From: Chrysiogenes arsenatis DSM 11915
Lineage (GTDB): Bacteria > Chrysiogenota > Chrysiogenetes > Chrysiogenales > Chrysiogenaceae
Direction: 5' to 3'
Assembly (NCBI RefSeq): GCF_000469585.1
Contig: NZ_AWNK01000005.1
Location: forward strand, 1 to 64,000
DNA length: 64,000 bases
The position numbers and the translations under genes were made by a program. Below, piece after piece: positions 54,568 through 63,556 of this stretch; positions within the stretch are counted from its first letter, which is position 1, and each line of letters starts with the position of its first letter. The notes below the pieces were generated by a model. It saw only the letters and a program-made list of their open reading frames with translations. It ran no database searches and was not told the origin of the DNA.

Positions 54568-55377
54568 ATGCTTCGCGCTCTGATGGTTATACTTGCCATT
54601 ATAAGCTGCTTCTTCGGAACAAGCTTGGCATCGTCCCGTGATTTACCTCCCGACATGCAGCGCATCTTTGACCGCGGCACATTACGCGTGGGAATGTACC
54701 ATGCCGATATCGCCCCTTTTTTCATGCAAAGCAATAATGGCGAATTGACTGGTATTGATGTGGATCTCGCGCACCATGTCGCACAAGAGCTTGGCGTAGA
54801 ACTTGAACTGGTACGAACCGCAAAAACGTTTGATGCGCTCGTTGAAATGTTGGAAAAAAGAGAAGTTGACGTTGTTATCTCCGAACTATCACGAACCCTG
54901 AAACGGGCACGCACCGTACGCTTTACCCGTCCCTATATCGTTTTACGGCAAGGGTTACTCCTGAATCGTGTTGCCGCAGTACGCGCACAGTCGACCACTG
55001 GATTTGAGTGGATTTTTACCTCTGCAGGCCCGGTGGGTGTCAAAGCCGGAACTTCTTATGTGGGGTATGCTCAGGCGAATTTCCCCAACGCAGAAATCCG
55101 CACCTACCCTGAATGGGAAGAGGTGGTTGACGCCTGTGTCCGTGGCGAAGTGCTCTTTGCTTATCACGATGAAATTGAAGTAAAGAAAATCATCCGCGAC
55201 AATCCAGCGATAGCCATACAACTCCAAACAGCAATTATCAGCGATATGACCGACCCGATTGCTATGGCCGTTCCCTGGCAGAGCACACATCTTCTGGCAT
55301 GGCTAGAACAGTATATCGATGCATTTCCCGTGCGTATGGATATCGACACCTTACTGAGGAAATACTATGAACAGTAA
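54568..55377 (+). CDS. Periplasmic amino-acid-type binding protein (SBP_bac_3)
   Basis: A 269-residue secreted binding protein with a signal peptide (about 1-22, LMVILAIISCFFGTSLAS) and the SBP_bac_3 pattern: GTLRVGMYHADIAPFFM, TGIDVDLAHHVAQELGV, VEMLEKREVDVVISELSRT, RFTRPYIV, VGVKAGTSYVGYAQ. The ATG at 54568 follows GAGG; a GTG three codons earlier is less likely. It overlaps the DAACS-type carrier by 11 bp, suggesting it feeds or controls that carrier rather than an ABC permease. Confidence 0.88.
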   Translation: MLRALMVILAIISCFFGTSLASSRDLPPDMQRIFDRGTLRVGMYHADIAPFFMQSNNGELTGIDVDLAHHVAQELGVELELVRTAKTFDALVEMLEKREVDVVISELSRTLKRARTVRFTRPYIVLRQGLLLNRVAAVRAQSTTGFEWIFTSAGPVGVKAGTSYVGYAQANFPNAEIRTYPEWEEVVDACVRGEVLFAYHDEIEVKKIIRDNPAIAIQLQTAIISDMTDPIAMAVPWQSTHLLAWLEQYIDAFPVRMDIDTLLRKYYEQ

Positions 55378-56665
55378 GCTTCTTCTTTCGCCATGGGCCA
55401 TTGCCATCGGCCTCGCCAGTGGTGTTATCCTTGGGGTCTTTTATACGGATACCGCACTGGCATTCGCACCAGCAGGTCAACTCTATTTACTCCTCCTGCA
55501 AATGTGCGTCCTACCAATTATGACTTCTGCCGTTATCACCAGCTTAGGCCGTCTTGTTGCCTCAAAAGACCAAGGAATCAGCCCTCTGCGGGTTGCCGGC
55601 GTGTTTTTCATCGGCTTGTTGATTGCCAGTGTCGTCGGCGTTGCCGCCGCGTTGGTATTACAGCCGGGTAATGCTTTGGATAGTTCCGATCGTGAGATGG
55701 TCGGGCGGCTCATGAGTGCTGGTGGTGATACCGATACTCACACTATCGCTACTGACCTTGAGATCACCTTTTTCACTTCTCCTCCGCCTCCAGCAACCGT
55801 TAATCCGTTGGCGTACTTGGCCAATATGGTGCCAGAAAACGTCTTTCAATCCCTTAGTCAGGGGCACAGCATTCAGATTTTGGTTTTCTCTATTCTCTTT
55901 GGAATTGCTCTGGGTATCTTGCCACCTGCCCGTTCCGTAACGGCTTTTGACTTTTTCGATGCTGTGTTCGCCGCTTTCAGCAGGATTATCAGCGGTCTCA
56001 TGTACCTCCTCCCATTTGGTTTATGTGCTTTAGTGGCGGAACAAGCCACACGTGTCGGACGTGAAACACTGGAAGCACTCTTGGGCTTTATCATCGCCTT
56101 TGGTATTGCAGGAGTCCTCCTCCTGATAGTCAGTTTTGTCATTATTTGGGTGCGCGCTCGACAAGGTTTCAGTGATATACTTTTGGGGCTGAAAGATACT
56201 ATCGTGATTGCTCTTGGTACCCGTTCAGGATTAGCCGCTATCCCTTCGGCTATCGAAGCCCTTCATGAGCGGTTCGGTTTTGAACGCACAGGAACCAACC
56301 TTGTTATTCCACTGGGAATAACGATTTGCCGCCATGGCACGATTATGATTTTTGCGTTAACAGCTTTATTCTTATGCCAACTCTACCAAATCGAAATTGG
56401 TTTTCGCGAACTGGCTATTGTGATATTTGGCTCAGTCATCGCTGGTATGGCCAGCGCTGGTGCGCCAGGGATTGTCGCTATTTCAATGCTTTCACTTGTT
56501 CTCGAACCGCTTGGACTACCGATAGAATCAGCCTTTATTCTTTTACTAGCACTTGACCCAATCACCGATCCTCTCCTCACACTGGTGAACGTACAATCAA
56601 ATTGTGCCGCCAGCACCCTGATTACCCCGCGCGAAAACGGAGTGACATGCGATGAACCGACATAA
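55367..56665 (+). CDS. DAACS-type (GltP-like) carrier with altered cation motif
   Basis: A 432-residue multi-span protein of the dicarboxylate/amino acid:cation symporter family: QLYLLLLQMCVLPIMTSAVITSLG, NPLAYLANMVPENVFQSLSQG, GTRSGLAAIPSAIEAL (HP1 region), VIPLGIT, GMASAGAPGIVAISML (HP2), and DPITDPLLTLVNVQSN (TM8). The family's NMDGT motif, which coordinates sodium, reads CRHGT here (about 317-321), and the HP1 Ser-rich loop is GTRSG. The fold is clear but coupling ions or even transport may differ. It overlaps the binding-protein gene before it and the methyltransferase after it (14 bp). Confidence 0.9.
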   Translation: MNSKLLLSPWAIAIGLASGVILGVFYTDTALAFAPAGQLYLLLLQMCVLPIMTSAVITSLGRLVASKDQGISPLRVAGVFFIGLLIASVVGVAAALVLQPGNALDSSDREMVGRLMSAGGDTDTHTIATDLEITFFTSPPPPATVNPLAYLANMVPENVFQSLSQGHSIQILVFSILFGIALGILPPARSVTAFDFFDAVFAAFSRIISGLMYLLPFGLCALVAEQATRVGRETLEALLGFIIAFGIAGVLLLIVSFVIIWVRARQGFSDILLGLKDTIVIALGTRSGLAAIPSAIEALHERFGFERTGTNLVIPLGITICRHGTIMIFALTALFLCQLYQIEIGFRELAIVIFGSVIAGMASAGAPGIVAISMLSLVLEPLGLPIESAFILLLALDPITDPLLTLVNVQSNCAASTLITPRENGVTCDEPT

Positions 56666-57416
56666 TTCCCCTCGCCATTCCGATAGCGCGGTTCCCGAAC
56701 AAATCTTTTCGTGCCTTGAAGAGTCGGTATTCTACGCACTGTGCATTGAACATCTTTTATTACCGCACATCCCATCAGGAGCCGCACTGGTTGAATTTGG
56801 TTCGGGTGATGGCACTCCTGTTATCGAAGCGTTGCAGAAGGCACCTGATTTTGCGGGAACCATTACTGGCTATGAACTGAATTTGCGCGCATATGCTCTG
56901 TGCCAGGCAAATATTACCGCCGCCAATCTCGGCTCCAAGTACCACGTTCAAGCGGGTTCATTTTTCGAAAAGCCTTCTTTCGAAGCATTTGCGCTGCTAG
57001 CCAACCCCCCGTATATCCCATTTCCTGACGCTTCCATCCGTCTTCCTTACCTGCATGGCGGTCTCCACGGAAGCGAAGTGACGACACAGCTCCTACGTGA
57101 ACCATACCCAATGTCGCTGTTGCTCGTATCAAGTTACTCCAACCCGCTTGGCATTATCGACACCGCACACCATCACGGATTGTGTGTTGCAAATTTTTTA
57201 ATCATGCCGATCCGTTATGGAGATTACAGCCGCGAACCAAAAGTCTTTGCCCATATTATGACACTGCGCGAACAAGGATTCGCGTATGCTTCGGCTAATG
57301 GGTATTTGCTAGCAGGAGTGCTTTTTGCTCGCAAAGAGTATTGCCACACGGAACGGTGCAATGAACTCAAACGGATTATGCGTAGCGCGGACGACCATCA
57401 CATGGTTCGGGTATGA
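56652..57416 (+). CDS. HemK/small methyltransferase-like protein
   Basis: A 254-residue class I methyltransferase. Motif I VEFGSGDGTPVIEAL (about 47-61), an acidic residue in YELN, and motif IV LLANPPYIPFPD (about 115-126), the NPPY of N- or C-5 methylases including HemK/PrmC and RlmF-type enzymes. It has no obvious recognition domain and a His-rich tail. It overlaps the carrier by 14 bp and the cyclase by 4 bp (ATGA), so it is translated with them. Substrate unknown. Confidence 0.8.
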   Translation: MNRHNSPRHSDSAVPEQIFSCLEESVFYALCIEHLLLPHIPSGAALVEFGSGDGTPVIEALQKAPDFAGTITGYELNLRAYALCQANITAANLGSKYHVQAGSFFEKPSFEAFALLANPPYIPFPDASIRLPYLHGGLHGSEVTTQLLREPYPMSLLLVSSYSNPLGIIDTAHHHGLCVANFLIMPIRYGDYSREPKVFAHIMTLREQGFAYASANGYLLAGVLFARKEYCHTERCNELKRIMRSADDHHMVRV

Positions 57417-59266
57417 TCCCCAAAAGAATACCGCTTCGCATCAGCATTCTGATGCTTTTTTCTCTGCTCACCACCAGTGCCATACTGGCGCTCAGCACCT
57501 ATAATTATCACAAAGCGTCACAAGCCGCTGTCACCCTCTCCCGAACCATTGTAGAACACCTGCGCGAACGCGTCGTCCAAGAAGTGAGCGACTACTTGTG
57601 GTCACTGGAAACGGCCACACTCCTTGCTGGACAACAATTTCGCTCATACGACCTTGCTACCTCTGCCGAAACATGGTTTACCTTGACGGATCAACCTCTC
57701 TTTACCAGCCTGAATCTTTCCAATCTGTACATTGCCGATCATCAGGGAAACTTCCTTGCGACTGGCTATCGTGAAGGTCAGCGAGAAGAACGGCAACTCC
57801 GCGTCACGTATGACTCGACCGAAAAGAACGATATTCGCCGTTTGCGCGATGCAACGCATGTCAACAAAGAACAACGATATTCAGACTACGATCCCCGGCT
57901 TCGCCAATGGTTCATCAACACCAACGCATTTGAAAAACCGCAGTGGTCAGCCATGTACCATGATTTTGAAACAGGTCAGCTGAGTTCCACTTTTTCGGCT
58001 CCCGTCATCAACCCAACAACGGGTGCTGTCGAAAAAGTTGTAGCGGCTGATATCCTGCTCGAACGGGCAACCGCTCTGCTGCATACCCTTTCGCTCGGAT
58101 TTGACGGCGATATTGTTATCATGAATCACGATAATAGCGTTATTGGCGCGACAACGCTTCGCAACGACACTCACACTGGCGATACGCCATTTGCCACCGT
58201 TCAACTTCCAGCTCCCATTGCGCAAGCCGTGCAAGAGATATCCAACGAAAGCATGATAGCCCCTTTTACTGTCGGGGATGACACCTTCCTACGCGCTGTC
58301 GCACCACTACGACCAGGATTACATGCTAAATGGCGCGTCGTCGTTATCCTGCCGGAATCGGTTATTCTACGCGATGCAAAGCAAGCATTGATTGAAAGTA
58401 TACTCGGCAGCATCGTGGTGCTCGTGATTGCACTCATCCTCGTTCGTACCTTTGCCAACGCCATTGCTCGCCCTATTCTCCGCCTTGCGGGAAACGCAAC
58501 CGCCATTACGCAACTCAATTTTCACGAAACGAATCCTAACGGCTCCGTCATCAGCGAAATAGCCACTCTGCAACAATCGCTAGAAACCATGAAAAAAAGT
58601 TTAATCAACTTCAGCCGCTACCTTCCATTGTTAATGGTGCAACAACTGGTGAGCGCCGGAAAGCTGGCAACTATTGGTGGCGAACGGCGCACACTGACGC
58701 TTTTCTTTAGTGATATTGCCAACTTTACCACTATTTCAGAAACTACGCCGCCAGAGGAGTTACTGAAACAATTGTGTGAGTATTTTGCGTTGATAAGTGC
58801 CATCATCGAACGTCATGGTGGGCTGATCGACAAGTTTATCGGCGATAGCGTGATGGCATTCTGGGGAGCACCAAACACCTGCCCCAACGGAGCACAAAGC
58901 GCCAGCTTGGCCGCTTTGGAAATCCAAAAAGAACTGACGCAGCAGAATGCGGTATGGGAACACCAAGGATTGGCACCATTTATAACCCGTATTGGCATCC
59001 ATACGGGCGATTGCTTGGTAGGGAATATTGGCGCACCGGAACGGATGAACTACACCGTGCTCGGCGATGCGGTGAATATTGCCTCGCGCCTAGAAGGGCT
59101 CAATAAAGAGTTTGGCAGTGCTATTCTCATCAGCCAAGCGACGTATGATGCTTTGACTGCGAAACTACCTGTCATTGCCCACGGCTCACACTACGTCAAA
59201 GGGCGCAGTGAGCCCCTTGACATCTACGAACTCACCGTTCCTTCTTCGCCTGCCACCACGCCATAA
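57413..59266 (+). CDS. Cache-domain class III adenylate cyclase
   Basis: A 617-residue membrane cyclase. TM1 (about 9-30), a periplasmic double-Cache-like sensor (about 40-320, including YDPRLRQWFINT and VVAADILLE), TM2 (about 325-345), HAMP (AIARPILRLAGN) and a class III catalytic domain (about 425-600). Metal residues lie in FFSDIANFT and GDSVMAFWG; the base-selecting Lys in DKFIGDSV and Asp in VLGDAVNIASRLE fit adenylate rather than guanylate cyclase. Its last 35 bp overlap the convergent RND pump gene. Confidence 0.94.
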   Translation: MIPKRIPLRISILMLFSLLTTSAILALSTYNYHKASQAAVTLSRTIVEHLRERVVQEVSDYLWSLETATLLAGQQFRSYDLATSAETWFTLTDQPLFTSLNLSNLYIADHQGNFLATGYREGQREERQLRVTYDSTEKNDIRRLRDATHVNKEQRYSDYDPRLRQWFINTNAFEKPQWSAMYHDFETGQLSSTFSAPVINPTTGAVEKVVAADILLERATALLHTLSLGFDGDIVIMNHDNSVIGATTLRNDTHTGDTPFATVQLPAPIAQAVQEISNESMIAPFTVGDDTFLRAVAPLRPGLHAKWRVVVILPESVILRDAKQALIESILGSIVVLVIALILVRTFANAIARPILRLAGNATAITQLNFHETNPNGSVISEIATLQQSLETMKKSLINFSRYLPLLMVQQLVSAGKLATIGGERRTLTLFFSDIANFTTISETTPPEELLKQLCEYFALISAIIERHGGLIDKFIGDSVMAFWGAPNTCPNGAQSASLAALEIQKELTQQNAVWEHQGLAPFITRIGIHTGDCLVGNIGAPERMNYTVLGDAVNIASRLEGLNKEFGSAILISQATYDALTAKLPVIAHGSHYVKGRSEPLDIYELTVPSSPATTP

Positions 59267-62200
59267 CCCGCTGCTTAAGACAGTAGTAATCGTAGTACAT
59301 GGTCGGCACCAGTATCAGCGTCAAGAAGGTCGCAAAGAGTAATCCGGAAACCAAAGCAATCGCCATAGATTGCCACCACTGAGACGACTCAGTACCAAAA
59401 ACAATAGCGAATTCGCGGAAGTCGATACTCATTTTAATACACATCGGGAGCAACCCAACAATAGTCGTAATGGCGGTTAAAAACACGGGGCGGAGGCGTA
59501 TTTTTCCAGCATTGACTATGCTGCGGCGCATATCACCAGTTTTGTCATAACGCCGTTGAATATAATCAAACAGCACAATCGCATTATTGACGACAATTCC
59601 CGCAAGGCTTACAACGCCAATACCCGTCATAACAATACCAAAAGGCATCTGCAAAACCAGCAGCCCGATAAGCACGCCGATAATACTGAAGAGCACTGTT
59701 GTGCTGATAATAAGCGGGACCACAAATGAGTGAAATTGGAACACTAAAATAGCAAAAATCAAAAACACTGCGGTAAAGAACGCCCAGACTAAAAAGGCCT
59801 GCGTTTCTTGCTGGTCTTCCGCCTGCCCCGTAAAGACGACTCGCACGCCATCCGGCAAACGAAGTGCTTTGACACTGGCGTCCAAATCGCGCTGCACCGC
59901 GATACTATTCACCCCTTCGGCAACCTGAGCATTAATGGTAATTGTCCGCTTGTTATCCTTACGGTTTACCTGAAACAACATCGTATCGTACTCAATATCA
60001 ACCAATTCCGATAAAGGAACAGCAATACCGCGTGGACTCATCACCGGATATACCAAGGCCTGCGCTAATGTGGCCTGAGCATCATCGACTTTGGCAACCA
60101 AATCATATTCTTCGTTGGCAGCATCATAGAGCGTCATTACCTTCGTCCGCTTAAAAAACAAACTCAAGGCATTGGAAACATCAGTTGACGTCATCTCATG
60201 AAAACTTAACGCATCACGACGAGGCAACACGCGTAAATAGAAATTTTCTTTATTGTAATTATCGATGATCTCCGTGATACGCGTATCGTTTTCCATCACC
60301 CGCTTCACTTGGCGCAAAGCCTGTTCCAGTTCAGGGTAGGTTTCGCCGCTCACATCAATCGTCAGCGCATACGCCGATGTCGGCGAGTTATCGCGTCCCA
60401 TGATCTCAATTTTCGCACCTGGGTACGCTGGTATGGCCTTACGAATATCGTCAATAGTTTGGAAAGAACTTTGGGTACGCAACGCAATATCAAGAAATTC
60501 AATATTTACACGCCCTTCCGCCTGACTAATCGTAGCCGTGCGGCTTTCGACATCAGCAAATGAGGCTATCACTCGATCAACATCAAGCAACAAGCGTTCC
60601 GTAGCATCACGGTCAGCATTTTTCGCCATCGCAACTTTCACAACGGCATTTTTCGGTTCCACTTTCGGAAAAAACTCCATTCCGGCGTTCCATTTTCCGT
60701 AGGCCATAACAATGATCACTAAAAAGGCAAAAGAACCGAAAATTGTTACCTTACTGTGCCGCAACGTCCACTCTAAAATACGCTCATACACACCAAGCAC
60801 ATACGGGCGATGAAAAACTCTGCGGTGCGATTTCATACTCAGCCGCGCAATAAGTGGGCTGATAAAGAGCGCTGTCGCCAGCGATGCACTCAGGGTGATA
60901 ATTAACGTCAACGGAAGATACATCATAAAGTCACCGATCACTCCATCCCAGAACAACAACGGGATAAAAGCACACAACGTGGTCAACGTTGAAGTCGCAA
61001 TTGGAAACGCTACCTCGCGCACACCCGCAACAACCGCTTGTTTGACAGGCATCATCGACGACAATCGGTAAATATTTTCTACCACCACAATCGCATTGTC
61101 TACCAGCATGCCAAGGGCAAGAATCAAACTAAAGAGCACTATCATATTCAGCGTGATATCCATCGAATCGAGCACCAAAAACGACATCAACATCGAAAAT
61201 GGGATCACCAAGGCGACAAGAATAGTATTACGCCACCCCAGCATAAAGAATGAAACGAGAACGACGGAAAGGAGCGCCGTCAGAACCCCATTTTCCAAAT
61301 CGGCCAACATGCTTCGGGTTTCGACGGATTGATCTGTATTAATAACGATTTCACGCACACCATCCGGCTTATGCGCGTTGAAATACTCGGCTATAGCGTA
61401 CACCTGCTGCGAAATCGCCAATAAATTTTTCCCTGCTTGCTTTTTGATCCCGATACTAACAGAAGGTTCACCATTCAGCAGCGATAAGGTACTGTATTCT
61501 GCTTCAACAAACTCTACCCGCCCCAAATCACGTAAGTACACGAAATGCCCATCGGGCGTCGGTATTTTCAAGTTTAAAATAGGCTCAGGACTGCGGAACT
61601 CCCCATCGGTTTTGATATGCAACACCTGATCGTCAACGTACAGCTTGCCATTACCGACCGTGATACTTTCGCGCAAAATTTGATTCCCCACTACGTGAGG
61701 ATTGATTCCGGCAGCCGTAATTTTGTGAATATCAATTGAAATAAGGATATCAAGTTCGCGTTTGCCATAAATATCAACCTCCAGCACGCCGGGAATCGCT
61801 TTGAGTTCATCTTCTAAACGATCTGCCAATCGTTCCAGCGTCGCTTGGTCATCACCCGCAAGATTCAAAAACATGATGTGGAATTCGGAGAGGTTAATTT
61901 CGGAAATAATCGGGGCATCCGCATCAGCAGGAAGCTCCGACTGAACCTGATCGACTTTATCTTTTACTTTGGCGAGTGCACTATCGATCTCAATCGCCGT
62001 TTCAAACTCCACACTGATCGACGCTAGCCCTTCAGAAGAAGTAGACGTTATTTTTTTTACTCCCGAAATACTGCGCAGTTTGCTTTCGATTTTCTTCGTG
62101 ACATTTTTTTCCATATCAAGGGCATCAACACCCTTTTGCGTCACGACAATATTCACCACAGGAATAGTAATATCAGGCGTTGATTCTTTGGGAAGCGCTA

Positions 62201-62282
62201 TATAACTGGCGGCACCAGAGAGTACAATGGCCACAGCAACAAATAAAATCCCGAGTATTTTCCGTTGGCACCATTCAAACAT
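59232..62282 (-). CDS. RND efflux transporter (pump 2)
   Basis: A 1016-residue RND pump: N-terminal helix with FEWCQRKILGILFVAVAIVL, PKESTPDITIPVVNI, periplasmic loops, proton-relay ALGMLVDNAIVVVENIYRLS and GIVVNNAIVLFDYIQ, ending LKQRVMAWWQAKKER. More like the hydrophobe/heavy-metal or NolG/CzcA-related groups than AcrB; substrate unknown. It shares a base with the adaptor gene stop and overlaps the cyclase gene 3' end by 35 bp. Confidence 0.93.
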   Translation of the reverse strand: MFEWCQRKILGILFVAVAIVLSGAASYIALPKESTPDITIPVVNIVVTQKGVDALDMEKNVTKKIESKLRSISGVKKITSTSSEGLASISVEFETAIEIDSALAKVKDKVDQVQSELPADADAPIISEINLSEFHIMFLNLAGDDQATLERLADRLEDELKAIPGVLEVDIYGKRELDILISIDIHKITAAGINPHVVGNQILRESITVGNGKLYVDDQVLHIKTDGEFRSPEPILNLKIPTPDGHFVYLRDLGRVEFVEAEYSTLSLLNGEPSVSIGIKKQAGKNLLAISQQVYAIAEYFNAHKPDGVREIVINTDQSVETRSMLADLENGVLTALLSVVLVSFFMLGWRNTILVALVIPFSMLMSFLVLDSMDITLNMIVLFSLILALGMLVDNAIVVVENIYRLSSMMPVKQAVVAGVREVAFPIATSTLTTLCAFIPLLFWDGVIGDFMMYLPLTLIITLSASLATALFISPLIARLSMKSHRRVFHRPYVLGVYERILEWTLRHSKVTIFGSFAFLVIIVMAYGKWNAGMEFFPKVEPKNAVVKVAMAKNADRDATERLLLDVDRVIASFADVESRTATISQAEGRVNIEFLDIALRTQSSFQTIDDIRKAIPAYPGAKIEIMGRDNSPTSAYALTIDVSGETYPELEQALRQVKRVMENDTRITEIIDNYNKENFYLRVLPRRDALSFHEMTSTDVSNALSLFFKRTKVMTLYDAANEEYDLVAKVDDAQATLAQALVYPVMSPRGIAVPLSELVDIEYDTMLFQVNRKDNKRTITINAQVAEGVNSIAVQRDLDASVKALRLPDGVRVVFTGQAEDQQETQAFLVWAFFTAVFLIFAILVFQFHSFVVPLIISTTVLFSIIGVLIGLLVLQMPFGIVMTGIGVVSLAGIVVNNAIVLFDYIQRRYDKTGDMRRSIVNAGKIRLRPVFLTAITTIVGLLPMCIKMSIDFREFAIVFGTESSQWWQSMAIALVSGLLFATFLTLILVPTMYYDYYCLKQRVMAWWQAKKER

Positions 62283-63289
62283 TACGGACGTACCACTATT
62301 TCGAGGCTGTCACCTGATTCAGCAAGGATCGCTTCAGCCTCGCTATGGGAATTCACTCCTGTCACCCCAACCAGATAATTGCCGATTCCAGCAGTATTAC
62401 GAAAACTCATACGATCACTAAACACTTGCGGCTCAACCAGCACGACACGTTCAATACTTCCATCAGATCGCAGTGTGTAGACTGCGTATTGGCCACTACC
62501 ATCAGGAAAAACCGCCTGAAACGGGAGCGCAACGAGGCCTGAATGAAGATGCGCTTCGATGTGCACACTCTGGTTCAACACTAACTCCGTAAATTCCCCA
62601 GGGAAAATAAGCTGCAACGCTCCGGACGCAGCACGCATCGTCGCAAGGCGCGGTTCATGCAAAAGACGGAGCGATCCATCCGCTGCACGCAGATAGAAAT
62701 CCATCTGCGAAAAGAGATCCTGATATGAGCTCGGCAGCGCTATTGCCAGCTGGAAATCATGCAGCGCATACCCTTCGGCCAAAGCGCCATACGCGGGCAC
62801 ATGGTCACCCAGAGACACCAACACTCGCGTCACAAAAAAATCAACCCCTGCCGTCACTGTTGTTTTCGCCAACTGCCCTTCAACGTATTCCATCCGCTTG
62901 CGTGCCGAAGCATAGCGTGCCGAAATCTCATCGTACCGTTCGTCAGAAATCGCCCGCTGTGTACGGAGTTGTTCCACCCGCAACTGTTCCTTCGCAATGC
63001 GATCCAGTTCAATACGTGCCTGAGCCGCTTCGTGCTGCAACGTTGCATTCGTTAAACGAACCGCAACGTCACCACGCCCAAGCGTTTGATCGCGGCGAAG
63101 CGACAGTTGTGTCACTACTCCCGCCACCTCTGCACGCAACGTCTGCAGCTCGCCTGGCTCTTTACGCGCGACAAAGCTCAACCGCAGCGGTTCTGCAGTA
63201 TCAAGTTGTTGAAAGACCGCCACACGTGCTGCCGCAATGGCGGGAAAAAAAACCAGTATAATAAACACATATATCAATGGACGCATCAT
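62282..63289 (-). CDS. RND periplasmic adaptor (pump 2)
   Basis: A 335-residue adaptor with a signal peptide (RPLIYVFIILVFFPAIAAA), lipoyl half LRAEVAGVVTQLSLRRDQTLGRGD, a coiled-coil hairpin (about 75-125), and a second lipoyl half TVTAGVDFFVTRVLVSLGDHV, then a beta-barrel region. The ATG at 63289, one codon before a second ATG and after GGAGA, is preferred to an earlier in-frame start. Directly abuts pump 2. No TolC-like gene nearby. Confidence 0.88.
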   Translation of the reverse strand: MMRPLIYVFIILVFFPAIAAARVAVFQQLDTAEPLRLSFVARKEPGELQTLRAEVAGVVTQLSLRRDQTLGRGDVAVRLTNATLQHEAAQARIELDRIAKEQLRVEQLRTQRAISDERYDEISARYASARKRMEYVEGQLAKTTVTAGVDFFVTRVLVSLGDHVPAYGALAEGYALHDFQLAIALPSSYQDLFSQMDFYLRAADGSLRLLHEPRLATMRAASGALQLIFPGEFTELVLNQSVHIEAHLHSGLVALPFQAVFPDGSGQYAVYTLRSDGSIERVVLVEPQVFSDRMSFRNTAGIGNYLVGVTGVNSHSEAEAILAESGDSLEIVVRP

Positions 63290-63476
63290 ACATTCTCCAT
63301 TTTCAAACGATTGTCTCTGACCAAGCATAATTGCACTATACCGTACTCTTTATAAGATGTGAATGGTCATCAACATAATAAAACATCGCTCTGAGCAACA
63401 AAAAGCCATATAACCATTACTCAATACACAACCGCACTAAAACACAGTTTAATTCTATTGCGCATCTCAATTTTTA

Positions 63477-63492
63477 TGTGTTATTTATGACA
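63477..63492. promoter_or_regulatory. CRP-like site before the hydrogenase gene
   Basis: TGTGT-TATTTA-TGACA, one mismatch per half from TGTGA-N6-TCACA, centred about 70 bp before the hydrogenase ATG. The rest of 63290-63556 holds an inverted pair AGTGAAT (63496-63502) and ATTCACT (63527-63533) but no gene. Confidence 0.3.
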
Positions 63493-63556
63493 ACCAGTGA
63501 ATGTTGTTGAAAAAATACACACTGTTATTCACTTGTCATACAGCGGAGGAGGGATC

